Below are positions 1 through 6,302 of a DNA stretch of 8,347 nt, in pieces. The position numbers were made by a program, and so were the translations under genes. The notes under the pieces were generated by a model that ran no database searches, was not told where the DNA came from, and saw only the letters and a list, made by a program, of their open reading frames with translations. Source of the stretch: Planctomycetaceae bacterium (GTDB lineage Bacteria > Planctomycetota > Planctomycetia > Pirellulales > Pirellulaceae); assembly GCA_012965455.1 (NCBI GenBank), contig DTSG01000452.1, forward strand, positions 1 to 8,347, given 5' to 3'. The number at the start of each line of letters is the position of its first letter. The first letter of the stretch is position 1.

Positions 1-226
1 CCTGACGAATCGGATCACGGGTCTCCTGTAGATCAAGCAATTTCACTTGAACATGCTCGCCATTGCACAATTCCAACTGGACAGATTCGCCAACCGTCAA
101 ATCGACCACTCGCACCAGTGCCGACAACTTGTCCTCGGCACCGAGTGAATCAGCAAGGCCCAGCGGCGACGAAATGAGCGCGAGGCAAGATAGATACCAA
201 ACTGTTCGATAGCAATTGAAACGCAT
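1..226 (-). CDS. Exported protein, 5' part only (possible M23-peptidase-type planctomycete protein)
   Basis: The gene reads leftwards and runs off the window, so only about 75 codons are seen. The ATG at 226-224 is well supported: a GGAG Shine-Dalgarno (plus-strand CTCC at 232-235) lies 5 nt upstream. The N-terminus is MRFNCYRTVWYLSCLALISS, a basic start followed by a hydrophobic stretch, so a signal peptide is likely, with cleavage around residues 25-31. The mature part (VRVVDLTVGESVQLELCNGE, then a segment ending LLDLQETRDPIRQ) is a short beta-rich region. From memory this resembles the N-terminal region of planctomycete exported proteins that carry an M23-type peptidase domain further on. 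That domain, if present, lies outside the window, so the family call is an inference. The gene is transcribed divergently from the hydrolase cluster and need not be related to it. Confidence 0.75.
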   Translation of the reverse strand, partial: MRFNCYRTVWYLSCLALISSPLGLADSLGAEDKLSALVRVVDLTVGESVQLELCNGEHVQVKLLDLQETRDPIRQ

Positions 227-521
227 CACAACTCCGCAAAAAATATCTCTACAATAAGCCATAATCCATCATTTCCGACGGCTATTTAACGCCCAAAATT
301 TTCCGCATATTCTGCCGATAACCAACCTTTACCCTATCTCAAATCTACTGCATTTTTCTCGCTCCGCCGGTTATTGTAACACAGTCCATTTTCGTGAATG
401 GGTCCAGATGCAAAGTACCTTTGCTGTCGTGAATCACAACCCGCCGCTTGAATCGCACCTTGTACAATGCCACAATGAACAGACAAGTCAACTGCTGCTG
501 CCTTTTGAGAGCTACCTAATA
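227..521. other. Divergent intergenic region between the left-edge gene and the hydrolase cluster
   Basis: This A+T-richer stretch of 295 bp must hold the promoters for the leftward gene and for the rightward hydrolase cluster. I could not assign either with confidence. TACAAT at 463-468 is one mismatch from a consensus -10 and sits 53 bp before the chosen start at 522, but no matching -35 was found. A weak hairpin, CCATT-TTCGTG-AATGG, lies near 387-402. The reading frame open from 408 to 521 is in phase with the downstream gene but is judged untranslated, because it would place the signal peptide internally. Confidence 0.5.
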
Positions 522-1313
522 ATGCGATCACTATCTTGGTTCTGTTTATTATCCCTAACAATGTCTCTCTCTGTTGCCAATGCTGCTGAGAAACCGTTGC
601 AATTGCGAGTCCTTAGCTACAACATTCATCACGGCGAAGGGATCGACCGTGTCCTCGATCTAAACCGTATTGCCAACGTCATCAATTCCGTGCACCCCGA
701 TATCGTTTCACTACAAGAAGTAGATCGAGCAACGGCCCGAGTCAAAAATCAAGACCAACCCGCCGTACTCGCCAAAGCGACTTCGATGCAAGTCATTTTC
801 GTACAAAACATTCCCTTCCAAGGGGGTGATTACGGCAATGCCATCCTTTCGAAACACCAAATCGTCAACCATAAAAACCATCAGCTTCCAAATCACGATA
901 ACGGTGAACAACGTGGTGCCTTGCAAGCCACCATTAAACTGCCTGGCAACCATGGAAATCTAACCTTCTGGGCTACACACCTTGACCATCGCTCAGACCC
1001 AAAAGAACGCATTGATTCCGCGAAGTACCTTGTGCAAATCGCACGCAATTCACCCACCTCGTTGTCGATTCTAGCCGGCGACCTCAATGCAACGCCCGCT
1101 AGCAACGTACTAACCATCTTTTCAAAACACTGGTTTAATCCGATCGCAGACAAGCCCCAACCAACAATCCCCGTCACCAAGCCAACAAAACAAATCGACT
1201 TTGTCCTCGCACACCCGCAAGACCGCTGGACCACAAAGTCAGTCACCGTCTTAGACGAAGCAGTTGCCTCGGACCACCGCGCCATTCTAACGGTGTTCGA
1301 ATTACATCCCTAA
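522..1313 (+). CDS. Secreted endonuclease/exonuclease/phosphatase-family hydrolase
   Basis: The product is 263 aa from the ATG at 522. This start was preferred over the in-frame ATG at 408 because it opens directly on a signal peptide (MRSLSWFCLLSLTMSLSVANA, cleavage after residue 21 at A-N-A). A GAGAG sequence at 507-511 can serve as ribosome binding site. The rest is a complete EEP (DNase I-like/exonuclease III-like) domain. Seen motifs are LSYNIHHGEG (N34), SLQEVDR (E66, metal ligand), YGNAILSK, ATHLDHR (H153, D155), AGDLNATP (D187, N189), QIDFVL (D226) and the C-terminal SDHRAIL pair (D251, H252). All expected metal-binding and catalytic residues are present, so an active Mg2+-dependent phosphodiesterase or phosphatase outside the cytoplasm is likely. 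The fold covers nucleases, sphingomyelinases and inositol phosphatases, so the substrate cannot be told. It is followed after 29 bp by the sulfatase and is probably cotranscribed. Confidence 0.9.
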   Translation: MRSLSWFCLLSLTMSLSVANAAEKPLQLRVLSYNIHHGEGIDRVLDLNRIANVINSVHPDIVSLQEVDRATARVKNQDQPAVLAKATSMQVIFVQNIPFQGGDYGNAILSKHQIVNHKNHQLPNHDNGEQRGALQATIKLPGNHGNLTFWATHLDHRSDPKERIDSAKYLVQIARNSPTSLSILAGDLNATPASNVLTIFSKHWFNPIADKPQPTIPVTKPTKQIDFVLAHPQDRWTTKSVTVLDEAVASDHRAILTVFELHP

Positions 1314-1342
1314 TCGCCTCGGATTGATTGTCTGTAAAAACC

Positions 1343-2788
1343 ATGAGCCAAAAGTATTCACTGCCCCAGTTGATCGCGTTGCTCGTTGTAACGATGAATG
1401 GTTTTGCGAACGATAAAGCTCCCTCCAAACCCCTCAATGTATTATTGATCGTAGTCGACGACCTAGGGTGGTCCGACCTCGGTTGCTACGGCGCCGATCT
1501 GCACCAAACTCCCCACATCGACAGTCTTTGCAAAGACAGCCTAAAATTCACCGATGCTTATGCCGCCGCGTCGATTTGCACTCCCACTCGAGCATCGATC
1601 ATGACCGGCATCTACCCAGCCAAATTGCACATGACAATTTGGCATGAAGCGGCCCATCGCGCCCCGCCGACCAATCGAGCATTAATCCCTCCCACAGTGG
1701 ACGCAAATCTCGCACATCACCACATGACCCTCGCAGAGTCGTTCCAGCAAGCCGGTTACCGTACAGCCCACCTAGGCAAGTGGCATCTCGGCACTGCCGG
1801 ATTTTACCCCGAACTACACGGCTTCGACGTCAATATTGGGGGCACTTTCTGGGGCTGTCCAGCCACTTTCTTCTATCCTTATCGAGGCCTGTTTGGAAGT
1901 CGCCAAGAACTTCGTTACGTTCCGCAACTTGACGGAGGTCAACCCGGTGAGTACTTAACGGACCGCCTCACCGACGAAGCGATTCAAATTATCCGAACCA
2001 GCACCGACAAACCATTTTTCCTCAACATGTGCTACTACACGGTCCACACACCCATCGAAGGAAAACCGGAACTCACCAAAAAATACACTGCTCTACTCAA
2101 AGACGGCCAGCGGCATAGCAACGCACATTATGCCGCCATGGTGCAATCGCTCGATGAGAACGTCGGCAGACTGCTCACCGAACTCAAACAGCAAAACATC
2201 CTCGATCAAACCGTTGTAATTCTCACTTCCGATAATGGCGGATTCATTAATAAATTCCGCGGCAACACTGTTACCAGTAATGCTCCACTGCGCAGCGGCA
2301 AAGGCTCACTCTATGAAGGCGGCATCCGCGTACCCCTGCTCATCCGCTGGCCCCATGTCACCACGCCCAACAGTGTTAGTCACGAACCAGTCACCACTTG
2401 CGATTTCTACCCCACCCTGCAAGCGACTCTCAACCTCCCCTCAAACACCGAACACAATTCGCGAGTTGATGGCACCAACTTATTTACATTGCTAAAAAAC
2501 CCAACCACCTCACTCAACCGCGGCCCTCTGTTTTGGCACTATCCTCACTATTATCAAACGACGGATCCAGTCAGCAGCATCCGAGACGGTGACTGGAAAC
2601 TGCTGAAGTACCATCACAGCGATCGCGTTGAACTATTCAACTTGGCGATAGATATAAGTGAAGCCAACAATCTTGCAACAAAACATCCTCAAACAACTGC
2701 GACGTTACTTAGCAAACTTGCCACATGGCAAACCAAGGTCAATGCACAAATGCCGACGTTAAACACACAATTCAAACAAGAACGATAA
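1343..2788 (+). CDS. Secreted type I (formylglycine-dependent) sulfatase
   Basis: The product is 481 aa from the ATG at 1343. A TTG at 1328 is in frame and would add five residues; GGA at 1321-1323 could serve it, so the exact start is uncertain. Residues 1-22 (MSQKYSLPQLIALLVVTMNG + FA) form a signal peptide. The alkaline-phosphatase-fold sulfatase domain is complete. It has the metal-binding Asp pair in VVDDLGWSD (D39, D40) and the sulfatase signature CTPTRASIMTG, with C79-x-P81-x-R83. C79 should be converted to formylglycine by a maturase not encoded in this window. Further motifs are GKWHLG (K146, H148), YTVHTP (H235), LTSDNGG (D297, N298) and SGKGSLYEGG (K320). Length and motifs match arylsulfatase A/N-acetylgalactosamine-6-sulfatase-like enzymes. 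It hydrolyses sulfate esters, probably on an extracellular polysaccharide; the sulfate position and sugar cannot be read from the sequence. No obvious Shine-Dalgarno precedes the ATG, suggesting translational dependence on the upstream gene. Confidence 0.95.
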   Translation: MSQKYSLPQLIALLVVTMNGFANDKAPSKPLNVLLIVVDDLGWSDLGCYGADLHQTPHIDSLCKDSLKFTDAYAAASICTPTRASIMTGIYPAKLHMTIWHEAAHRAPPTNRALIPPTVDANLAHHHMTLAESFQQAGYRTAHLGKWHLGTAGFYPELHGFDVNIGGTFWGCPATFFYPYRGLFGSRQELRYVPQLDGGQPGEYLTDRLTDEAIQIIRTSTDKPFFLNMCYYTVHTPIEGKPELTKKYTALLKDGQRHSNAHYAAMVQSLDENVGRLLTELKQQNILDQTVVILTSDNGGFINKFRGNTVTSNAPLRSGKGSLYEGGIRVPLLIRWPHVTTPNSVSHEPVTTCDFYPTLQATLNLPSNTEHNSRVDGTNLFTLLKNPTTSLNRGPLFWHYPHYYQTTDPVSSIRDGDWKLLKYHHSDRVELFNLAIDISEANNLATKHPQTTATLLSKLATWQTKVNAQMPTLNTQFKQER

Positions 2789-2826
2789 CGCTTCTTTATC
2801 TTTCACACTCGAATGGAATTTTACCC

Positions 2827-4401
2827 ATGAACATCAACCCGCTATTCATAGCCATTTCTGCGCTGCTTTCTGTGTCGCTTGCAAGTATCGCACATGCTGA
2901 GGAACTGCCTTCATCTGCAACGAATATCGCATCGCGGCGAGAGCTATTCATTGATTCATTTTTGATCGATCGATTCGTTGGCAAAGCTGAGCAACGACTT
3001 CACAAACCAATTCCTCGTGAGATTGCCATTGTGCATGACGCGCCTTGGGAAGGTAGCGGCAGTGGTTACCACAGCGTGTTTCAAGACGGTGATATTTACC
3101 GCATGTATTACAAAGCATGGCATCTAGATGTTTCGCAGGGCAAGCTAAACTCAAGCGTCCACCCACTCTTTTGTTGTTATGCCGAAAGTAAAGATGGCAT
3201 TCATTGGACGAAACCCAATCTCGGTATTCACGTGTTTAACGGTTCCAAGAACAATAACATCGCCATCATCAGCGAACAGCAAGGTGAACTTCGAATCGAC
3301 GCTGGCCACCCCGCAATCTTTCTAGACAACAACCCAGCGGCCCCTCCGGACGCTCGTTACAAAGCAATCGTGAGGTCAAAAGATAATAACGGTTTGATTC
3401 CTCTGAAGTCAGCTGACGGAGTTAACTTCAAGCCGATCACCGATCAGCCCATTCTGTCTGGAATGGGAGCGTTCGACTCCCAGAATCTAGCGTTTTGGGA
3501 TGAAACAATCGGCAAATACCGTGCGTATTGGCGATACTTTACAAAAGGGACAACTAACAAGGAAGAGTGGAAGCCTGCTGGCATTCGCGCAATCCGTACG
3601 GCAACATCCGACGATCTAGTTCATTGGGACGATATTACCGACTTAACCTATACCGATTCGCCTCACGAACAACTCTACACCAATCAAATCAAACCCTACG
3701 CTCGTGCCCCTCACATCCTGATCGGCTTCCCAACGAGATACACCGAGCGCGGCGAATCACCACAAATGACGGCCTTGCCAGACAACAAACACCGTAAAAT
3801 GCGCAGTTCGGTTTCACCTCGTTACGGAACAGCCATTACCGATGCACTACTAATGTGCAGTCGCGACGGTCATGAATTCAAACGTTGGAATGAAGCCTTC
3901 TTTCGTCCCGGGATTGAACGTCCGAACTCTTGGAACTACGGTCACCAGTACGTCGCCTGGCACGTCGTGCAAACTGCCAACACGTTACCCGGTGCACCCG
4001 ATGAGCTATCATTTTACGCTAGTGAAAGTTATTGGACCGGAAAGGGAAGCGCCGTTAGACGTTACACGCTGCGGCTAGACGGTTTTGTATCTCTATCAGC
4101 TCCGATGAAGGGTGGAGAAGTCATCACAAAACCGATCAAATTCACTGGCAACCAATTGGAACTCAACTACTCAACGTCTGTCGCCGGCAGCATCCGAGTA
4201 GAACTCCAAGACGCCCAAGGCACACCGATCGAAGAATTTAAACTTGAAGATTGTCCGGAGCACTTTGGTGACACAGTAGGCCGTGCTGTTCAGTGGAAAA
4301 ATAATCCGGATCTCGCACAACTTGCTGGAAAAACAATTCGCATTCGCTTCGTCCTTAAAGATGCAGACCTATATTCATTGAAGTTTCAGACCACAAATTA
4401 G
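2827..4401 (+). CDS. Secreted glycosidase-like five-bladed beta-propeller protein (GH32/GH43-like fold)
   Basis: The product is 524 aa from the ATG at 2827. The frame is open from 2725, but that longer form overlaps the sulfatase and would bury the signal peptide MNINPLFIAISALLSVSLAS-IAHA (cleavage after residue 24). After it comes RRELFIDSFLIDR (residues 37-49), then DAPWEGSGSGYHSVFQDGD (71-89) and YRMYYKAWH (91-99). Blade-like repeats include CYAESKDGIHWTKP (117-130), RTATSDDLVHWDD (257-269) and SRDGHEFKRW (345-354). These 'S.D..HW' repeats are typical of propeller glycosidases. The C-terminal part, from about 415 to 524 (LSAPMKGGEVITKPI and onward), looks like a beta-sandwich. Acidic residues that could be catalytic include D43, D71, E75 and D217 (GAFDSQN), but these assignments are inferred. 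Related proteins are frequent in planctomycetes and usually lack a proven activity. It sits 38 bp after the sulfatase and is probably cotranscribed, which suggests it acts on the same glycan. Confidence 0.8.
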   Translation: MNINPLFIAISALLSVSLASIAHAEELPSSATNIASRRELFIDSFLIDRFVGKAEQRLHKPIPREIAIVHDAPWEGSGSGYHSVFQDGDIYRMYYKAWHLDVSQGKLNSSVHPLFCCYAESKDGIHWTKPNLGIHVFNGSKNNNIAIISEQQGELRIDAGHPAIFLDNNPAAPPDARYKAIVRSKDNNGLIPLKSADGVNFKPITDQPILSGMGAFDSQNLAFWDETIGKYRAYWRYFTKGTTNKEEWKPAGIRAIRTATSDDLVHWDDITDLTYTDSPHEQLYTNQIKPYARAPHILIGFPTRYTERGESPQMTALPDNKHRKMRSSVSPRYGTAITDALLMCSRDGHEFKRWNEAFFRPGIERPNSWNYGHQYVAWHVVQTANTLPGAPDELSFYASESYWTGKGSAVRRYTLRLDGFVSLSAPMKGGEVITKPIKFTGNQLELNYSTSVAGSIRVELQDAQGTPIEEFKLEDCPEHFGDTVGRAVQWKNNPDLAQLAGKTIRIRFVLKDADLYSLKFQTTN

Positions 4402-4520
4402 GATTTATCCGCTCCACCCCGCGGCTCCTATATCATTTCCTACAAACAAAGATATCCCGAAGATCGGTTTGAACCGGCACGGCAACAATAGCAACACTAA
4501 ACCTAAAAGAGTACTCAGAG
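4402..4520. other. Intergenic spacer with a short palindrome
   Basis: This 119 bp spacer separates the propeller protein from the alpha/beta hydrolase. It is longer than the other gaps of the cluster, so the hydrolase could have an extra promoter, though no convincing -35/-10 pair was found. CGGTT-TG-AACCG at 4465-4476 is a small palindrome that could be a protein-binding site or chance. No T-tract terminator follows it, so read-through from the upstream genes remains likely. Confidence 0.3.
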
Positions 4521-5648
4521 ATGACTAAACCATTGCTGCTCGCATTTTGTCTACTGTTAACCACCCCCCTGCTCAGCGTTGCGCAACCAGCCGCGCGAAA
4601 AACCTCGGCACCGCCAGTTATCACATCGTCATGGGATGATTTGCTAGAGGGAATAGAAGATCAAGCGGACTGGCACGCACATCGCAACATTTTAAAGCAA
4701 CGATATTTGAATTTATTGCGAGATCAACACAAACCCCAAAAACCGGCGTTAGATCTCAAAATACACGAAAGCGTCGTCGTTGACGGACACTACACGCGGC
4801 AACTAATCAGCTACAACGTCGAAGCGGATGAACGAGCGCATGCCTACTTGGGGATACCTCTAAAATTAACGGCCAAAGCACCCGCCGTCGTTGCTCTGCA
4901 TGGAACTTATCAGTACGGAAAAAAACGGGCGGCAGGACTCATCGACAATCCTGATAAAGCGTACCTTGATCATCTATGTCGACGGGGGTACATCGTCATC
5001 GCTCCGGAACATTTTGTGTCGGGGCATCGCACACCGAGCGAGGGTTCATACGAAACGGCCCAATTCTATAAAAAGCATCCTGAATGGACGGCCGTCGGCA
5101 AATTCACATACGAACATTCCATTGCCATCGATGTTTTACAATCGCTCGAGCAAGTAGACGGTGATCAGATCGGTGCACTTGGACATTCACTCGGCGGACA
5201 CGGGACGATATTTTTAGCCGCCTACGATGATCGCATTAAGGCCTCAGCCTGCAACTGCGGGGCCTCGTTTTTTCGTCACAACGAAGGAGTCATCAATTGG
5301 GCTCGTGACCGGTGGTACATATATTTTAAACACATCCGCCCCGGAATCATTAAAGGCAAACTTCCTCCCATCGATTTTCACGAGATCATGGCACTCGTCG
5401 CACCACGTGCCTTTATGGACATTTCCGCTTTGAACGACGGAGACGGGGGCACGCAACGTCAAAGGCTGTTGATGTTAATGCGAGTGATGGATGTTTACGA
5501 GCTTGAAAAAGCTCCACAAAACTTTGGGTTTTACGTTCATGGTCGTGGCCACAGTGTCGCCCATGAATCTCGGCAACTAATATACGGCTGGCTAGATGCT
5601 CATCTAAAACCGCCGGCAGCAACTGCGACAACTCGAGTTGAAAAATAA
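4521..5648 (+). CDS. Secreted alpha/beta hydrolase (dienelactone hydrolase / acetyl-xylan-esterase-like)
   Basis: The product is 375 aa. The ATG at 4521 is preceded by an AAAGAG-type purine stretch at about 4506-4511 and opens on a signal peptide (MTKPLLLAFCLLLTTPLLSV, cleavage near A21). An N-terminal helical segment (about 37-70) contains WDDLLEGIEDQADWHAHR. A beta strand and the oxyanion motif ALHGTY (H127, G128) follow. The nucleophile elbow is GHSLGGHGT with S223. Candidate acid residues are D306 or D308 in SALNDGDGG, and the catalytic His is H344 in HGRGHSV. The triad order and spacing are those of the dienelactone hydrolase/prolyl-oligopeptidase-like superfamily, which includes acetyl xylan esterases and related carbohydrate esterases. 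A role removing acyl esters from the glycan attacked by the sulfatase and propeller protein is inferred from position and shared export. The exact ester is unknown. The gene ends beside a hairpin at 5652-5670. Confidence 0.88.
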   Translation: MTKPLLLAFCLLLTTPLLSVAQPAARKTSAPPVITSSWDDLLEGIEDQADWHAHRNILKQRYLNLLRDQHKPQKPALDLKIHESVVVDGHYTRQLISYNVEADERAHAYLGIPLKLTAKAPAVVALHGTYQYGKKRAAGLIDNPDKAYLDHLCRRGYIVIAPEHFVSGHRTPSEGSYETAQFYKKHPEWTAVGKFTYEHSIAIDVLQSLEQVDGDQIGALGHSLGGHGTIFLAAYDDRIKASACNCGASFFRHNEGVINWARDRWYIYFKHIRPGIIKGKLPPIDFHEIMALVAPRAFMDISALNDGDGGTQRQRLLMLMRVMDVYELEKAPQNFGFYVHGRGHSVAHESRQLIYGWLDAHLKPPAATATTRVEK

Positions 5649-5670
5649 AATCTGACATGTACGCTGTCAG
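5641..5670 (-). terminator. Probable intrinsic terminator of the small minus-strand gene
   Basis: CTGACA (5652-5657) pairs perfectly with TGTCAG (5665-5670) around a 7-nt loop. Read on the minus strand, the stem is followed directly by A-TTTT-A-TTTTT, the layout of an intrinsic terminator, 31 nt downstream of the stop of the small gene at 5702-5890. Read on the plus strand the same hairpin lies just after the alpha/beta hydrolase stop but lacks a T tract, so it would terminate that transcript only weakly. The stem is short (6 bp), so efficiency is uncertain. Confidence 0.5.
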
Positions 5671-5701
5671 CTATTTGCAATGCTGCAACAGCAGGTAACG
5701 C

Positions 5702-5890
5702 TTAGTCGTTTGATTTGCTTGCCGCGCGGCGAGCGAATACTTTTTTCTCTTCACGGCGCAACCCGTAAAGAATCAAGCCAGCAACTAGTAGCTCAATCGT
5801 CCAAGCACTTATCCCCGCATAGAATGGGGCTGCCCTCGATACCGCAACAAGGGGAGAACTATCCGTAATGAGAAATTCCAGTACGTTCAC
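5702..5890 (-). CDS. Small single-span membrane protein, unknown function
   Basis: This is a 62-codon reading frame starting with GTG. Three independent features support it as a real gene. An AAAGGA Shine-Dalgarno (plus-strand TCCTTT at 5898-5903) sits 7 nt before the GTG. Residues about 24-44 (YAGISAWTIELLVAGLILYG + L) form a clear transmembrane helix. The helix is followed by a strongly basic tail (RREEKK..ARRAASK), which by the positive-inside rule predicts an N-out/C-in single-span protein. A hairpin plus T-rich tail lies 31 nt after the stop. I do not recognise the family and assign no function. It is convergent with the alpha/beta hydrolase and divergent from the STAS gene. A 62-codon frame also exists on the opposite strand, but it has no ribosome binding site and looks like non-coding shadow. 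Confidence 0.6.
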   Translation of the reverse strand: MNVLEFLITDSSPLVAVSRAAPFYAGISAWTIELLVAGLILYGLRREEKKVFARRAASKSND

Positions 5891-5903
5891 GTTATTGTCC
5901 TTT

Positions 5904-6110
5904 GTACACCGCTTTTTGATTACAGAGCAATATTAACAACGACTCTGCTTTTTATACTAAATCCCAGCCATCGAATGTGGATCCAACAGCAAAATAGTTG
6001 TCGCATGTTTAACGTATTTTACAAGGTATCACCACAGCATATTCTTCAAAAATACTGCTTGTTCTTCGTCATTACCTATCTTCCCACTCGGCACTAGCAC
6101 ATCCTATATT
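5904..6110. other. Intergenic sequence without recognised gene
   Basis: This A+T-rich stretch lies upstream of both the small minus-strand gene and the STAS gene. No open frame with a ribosome binding site, RNA gene or long repeat was seen. A weak stem CAGAG (5923-5927)/CTCTG (5943-5947) is followed by CTTTTTATA, but five base pairs with a 15-nt loop is too little to call a terminator. The promoter of the small minus-strand gene should lie here; a minus-strand TATAAA around 5951-5956 is a candidate without a good -35. Confidence 0.4.
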
Positions 6111-6119
6111 TGCTATAAT
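6111..6119 (+). promoter_or_regulatory. Extended -10 promoter for the STAS gene
   Basis: TGCTATAAT is a perfect extended -10 element: TG, one base, then the consensus TATAAT at 6114-6119. No good -35 is found at the usual spacing, which is tolerated by extended -10 promoters of the housekeeping sigma factor. Transcription would start at about 6125-6127, giving a leader of roughly 177 nt before the STAS start codon. The match is exact and lies in an intergenic region pointing to a plus-strand gene, but it is still a sequence prediction. Confidence 0.6.
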
Positions 6120-6153
6120 CCGTTCACGTTTACCAACTAGCTACGTGAACGGA
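6119..6153. repeat. 11-bp perfect inverted repeat at the predicted transcription start
   Basis: TCCGTTCACGT (6119-6129) and ACGTGAACGGA (6143-6153) are perfect inverted copies separated by 13 nt. The left arm begins at the last base of the -10 box and spans the predicted start site. It could be an operator for a dimeric repressor, with half-site centres 24 bp apart, or, if mostly transcribed, a 5'-end RNA hairpin. No T tract follows on either strand, so it is not an intrinsic terminator. Confidence 0.65.
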
Positions 6154-6169
6154 AGTCATTCTAATTCAT

Positions 6170-6189
6170 TTACAAGCTACTTCTTGTAA
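6170..6189 (+). promoter_or_regulatory. Leader hairpin just before the upstream ORF
   Basis: TTACAAG (6170-6176) pairs perfectly with CTTGTAA (6183-6189) around the 6-nt loop CTACTT. It ends 3 nt before the AGGGA ribosome binding site of the small upstream ORF, so its folding could affect ribosome access or transcript stability. It is A+T-rich and only moderately stable. Confidence 0.4.
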
Positions 6190-6202
6190 TTTAGGGAATT
6201 TG

Positions 6203-6295
6203 ATGCCATTATTACAGGAGTTTGTTATCATTGACGTAAATCGTTCTTCTCTTTTTCGAACCATTTTGGTTTTCCACAGGCTAATAAATAAATAG
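6203..6295 (+). CDS. Possible 30-codon leader peptide upstream of the STAS gene
   Basis: An ATG at 6203 is preceded by AGGGA at 6193-6197 with a 5-nt spacer, a stronger Shine-Dalgarno match than that of the following gene. The frame runs 30 codons (MPLLQEFVIIDVNRSSLFRT, then ILVFHRLINK) to TAG at 6293-6295. The stop overlaps the AGGTG ribosome binding site (6294-6298) of the STAS gene, whose ATG lies 7 nt beyond the stop in a different frame. This geometry fits translational coupling or a regulatory upstream ORF. The peptide has hydrophobic and basic character but no run of one amino acid typical of classical attenuator peptides. A weak hairpin AACCA-TTT-TGGTT (6259-6271) lies inside it. Chance occurrence of such a short frame cannot be excluded. 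Confidence 0.4.
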   Translation: MPLLQEFVIIDVNRSSLFRTILVFHRLINK

Positions 6296-6302
6296 GTGTT
6301 TT

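Noticed and set aside
408..521. N-terminal extension of the EEP-family hydrolase from an ATG at 408
   Set aside because: It would place a clear signal peptide 38 residues inside the protein, and its composition looks non-coding. The ATG at 522 opens directly on the signal peptide.
893..1285. Long minus-strand frame inside the EEP-family hydrolase gene
   Set aside because: The plus strand encodes a protein with all EEP motifs intact, so the antisense frame is a shadow.
2725..2826. N-terminal extension of the propeller protein overlapping the sulfatase
   Set aside because: The extension overlaps the sulfatase 3' end in another frame and would bury the signal peptide starting at 2827.
4465..4476. 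CGGTT-TG-AACCG palindrome as an operator
   Set aside because: Five base pairs is within chance expectation and no promoter was found beside it.
5680..5868. Plus-strand 62-codon frame antisense to the small membrane protein
   Set aside because: It has no ribosome binding site and no recognisable protein character, and the opposite strand has better coding signals.
5923..5956. CAGAG/CTCTG stem followed by CTTTTTATA as a terminator
   Set aside because: A 5-bp stem with a 15-nt loop is too weak, and no plus-strand gene ends just before it.
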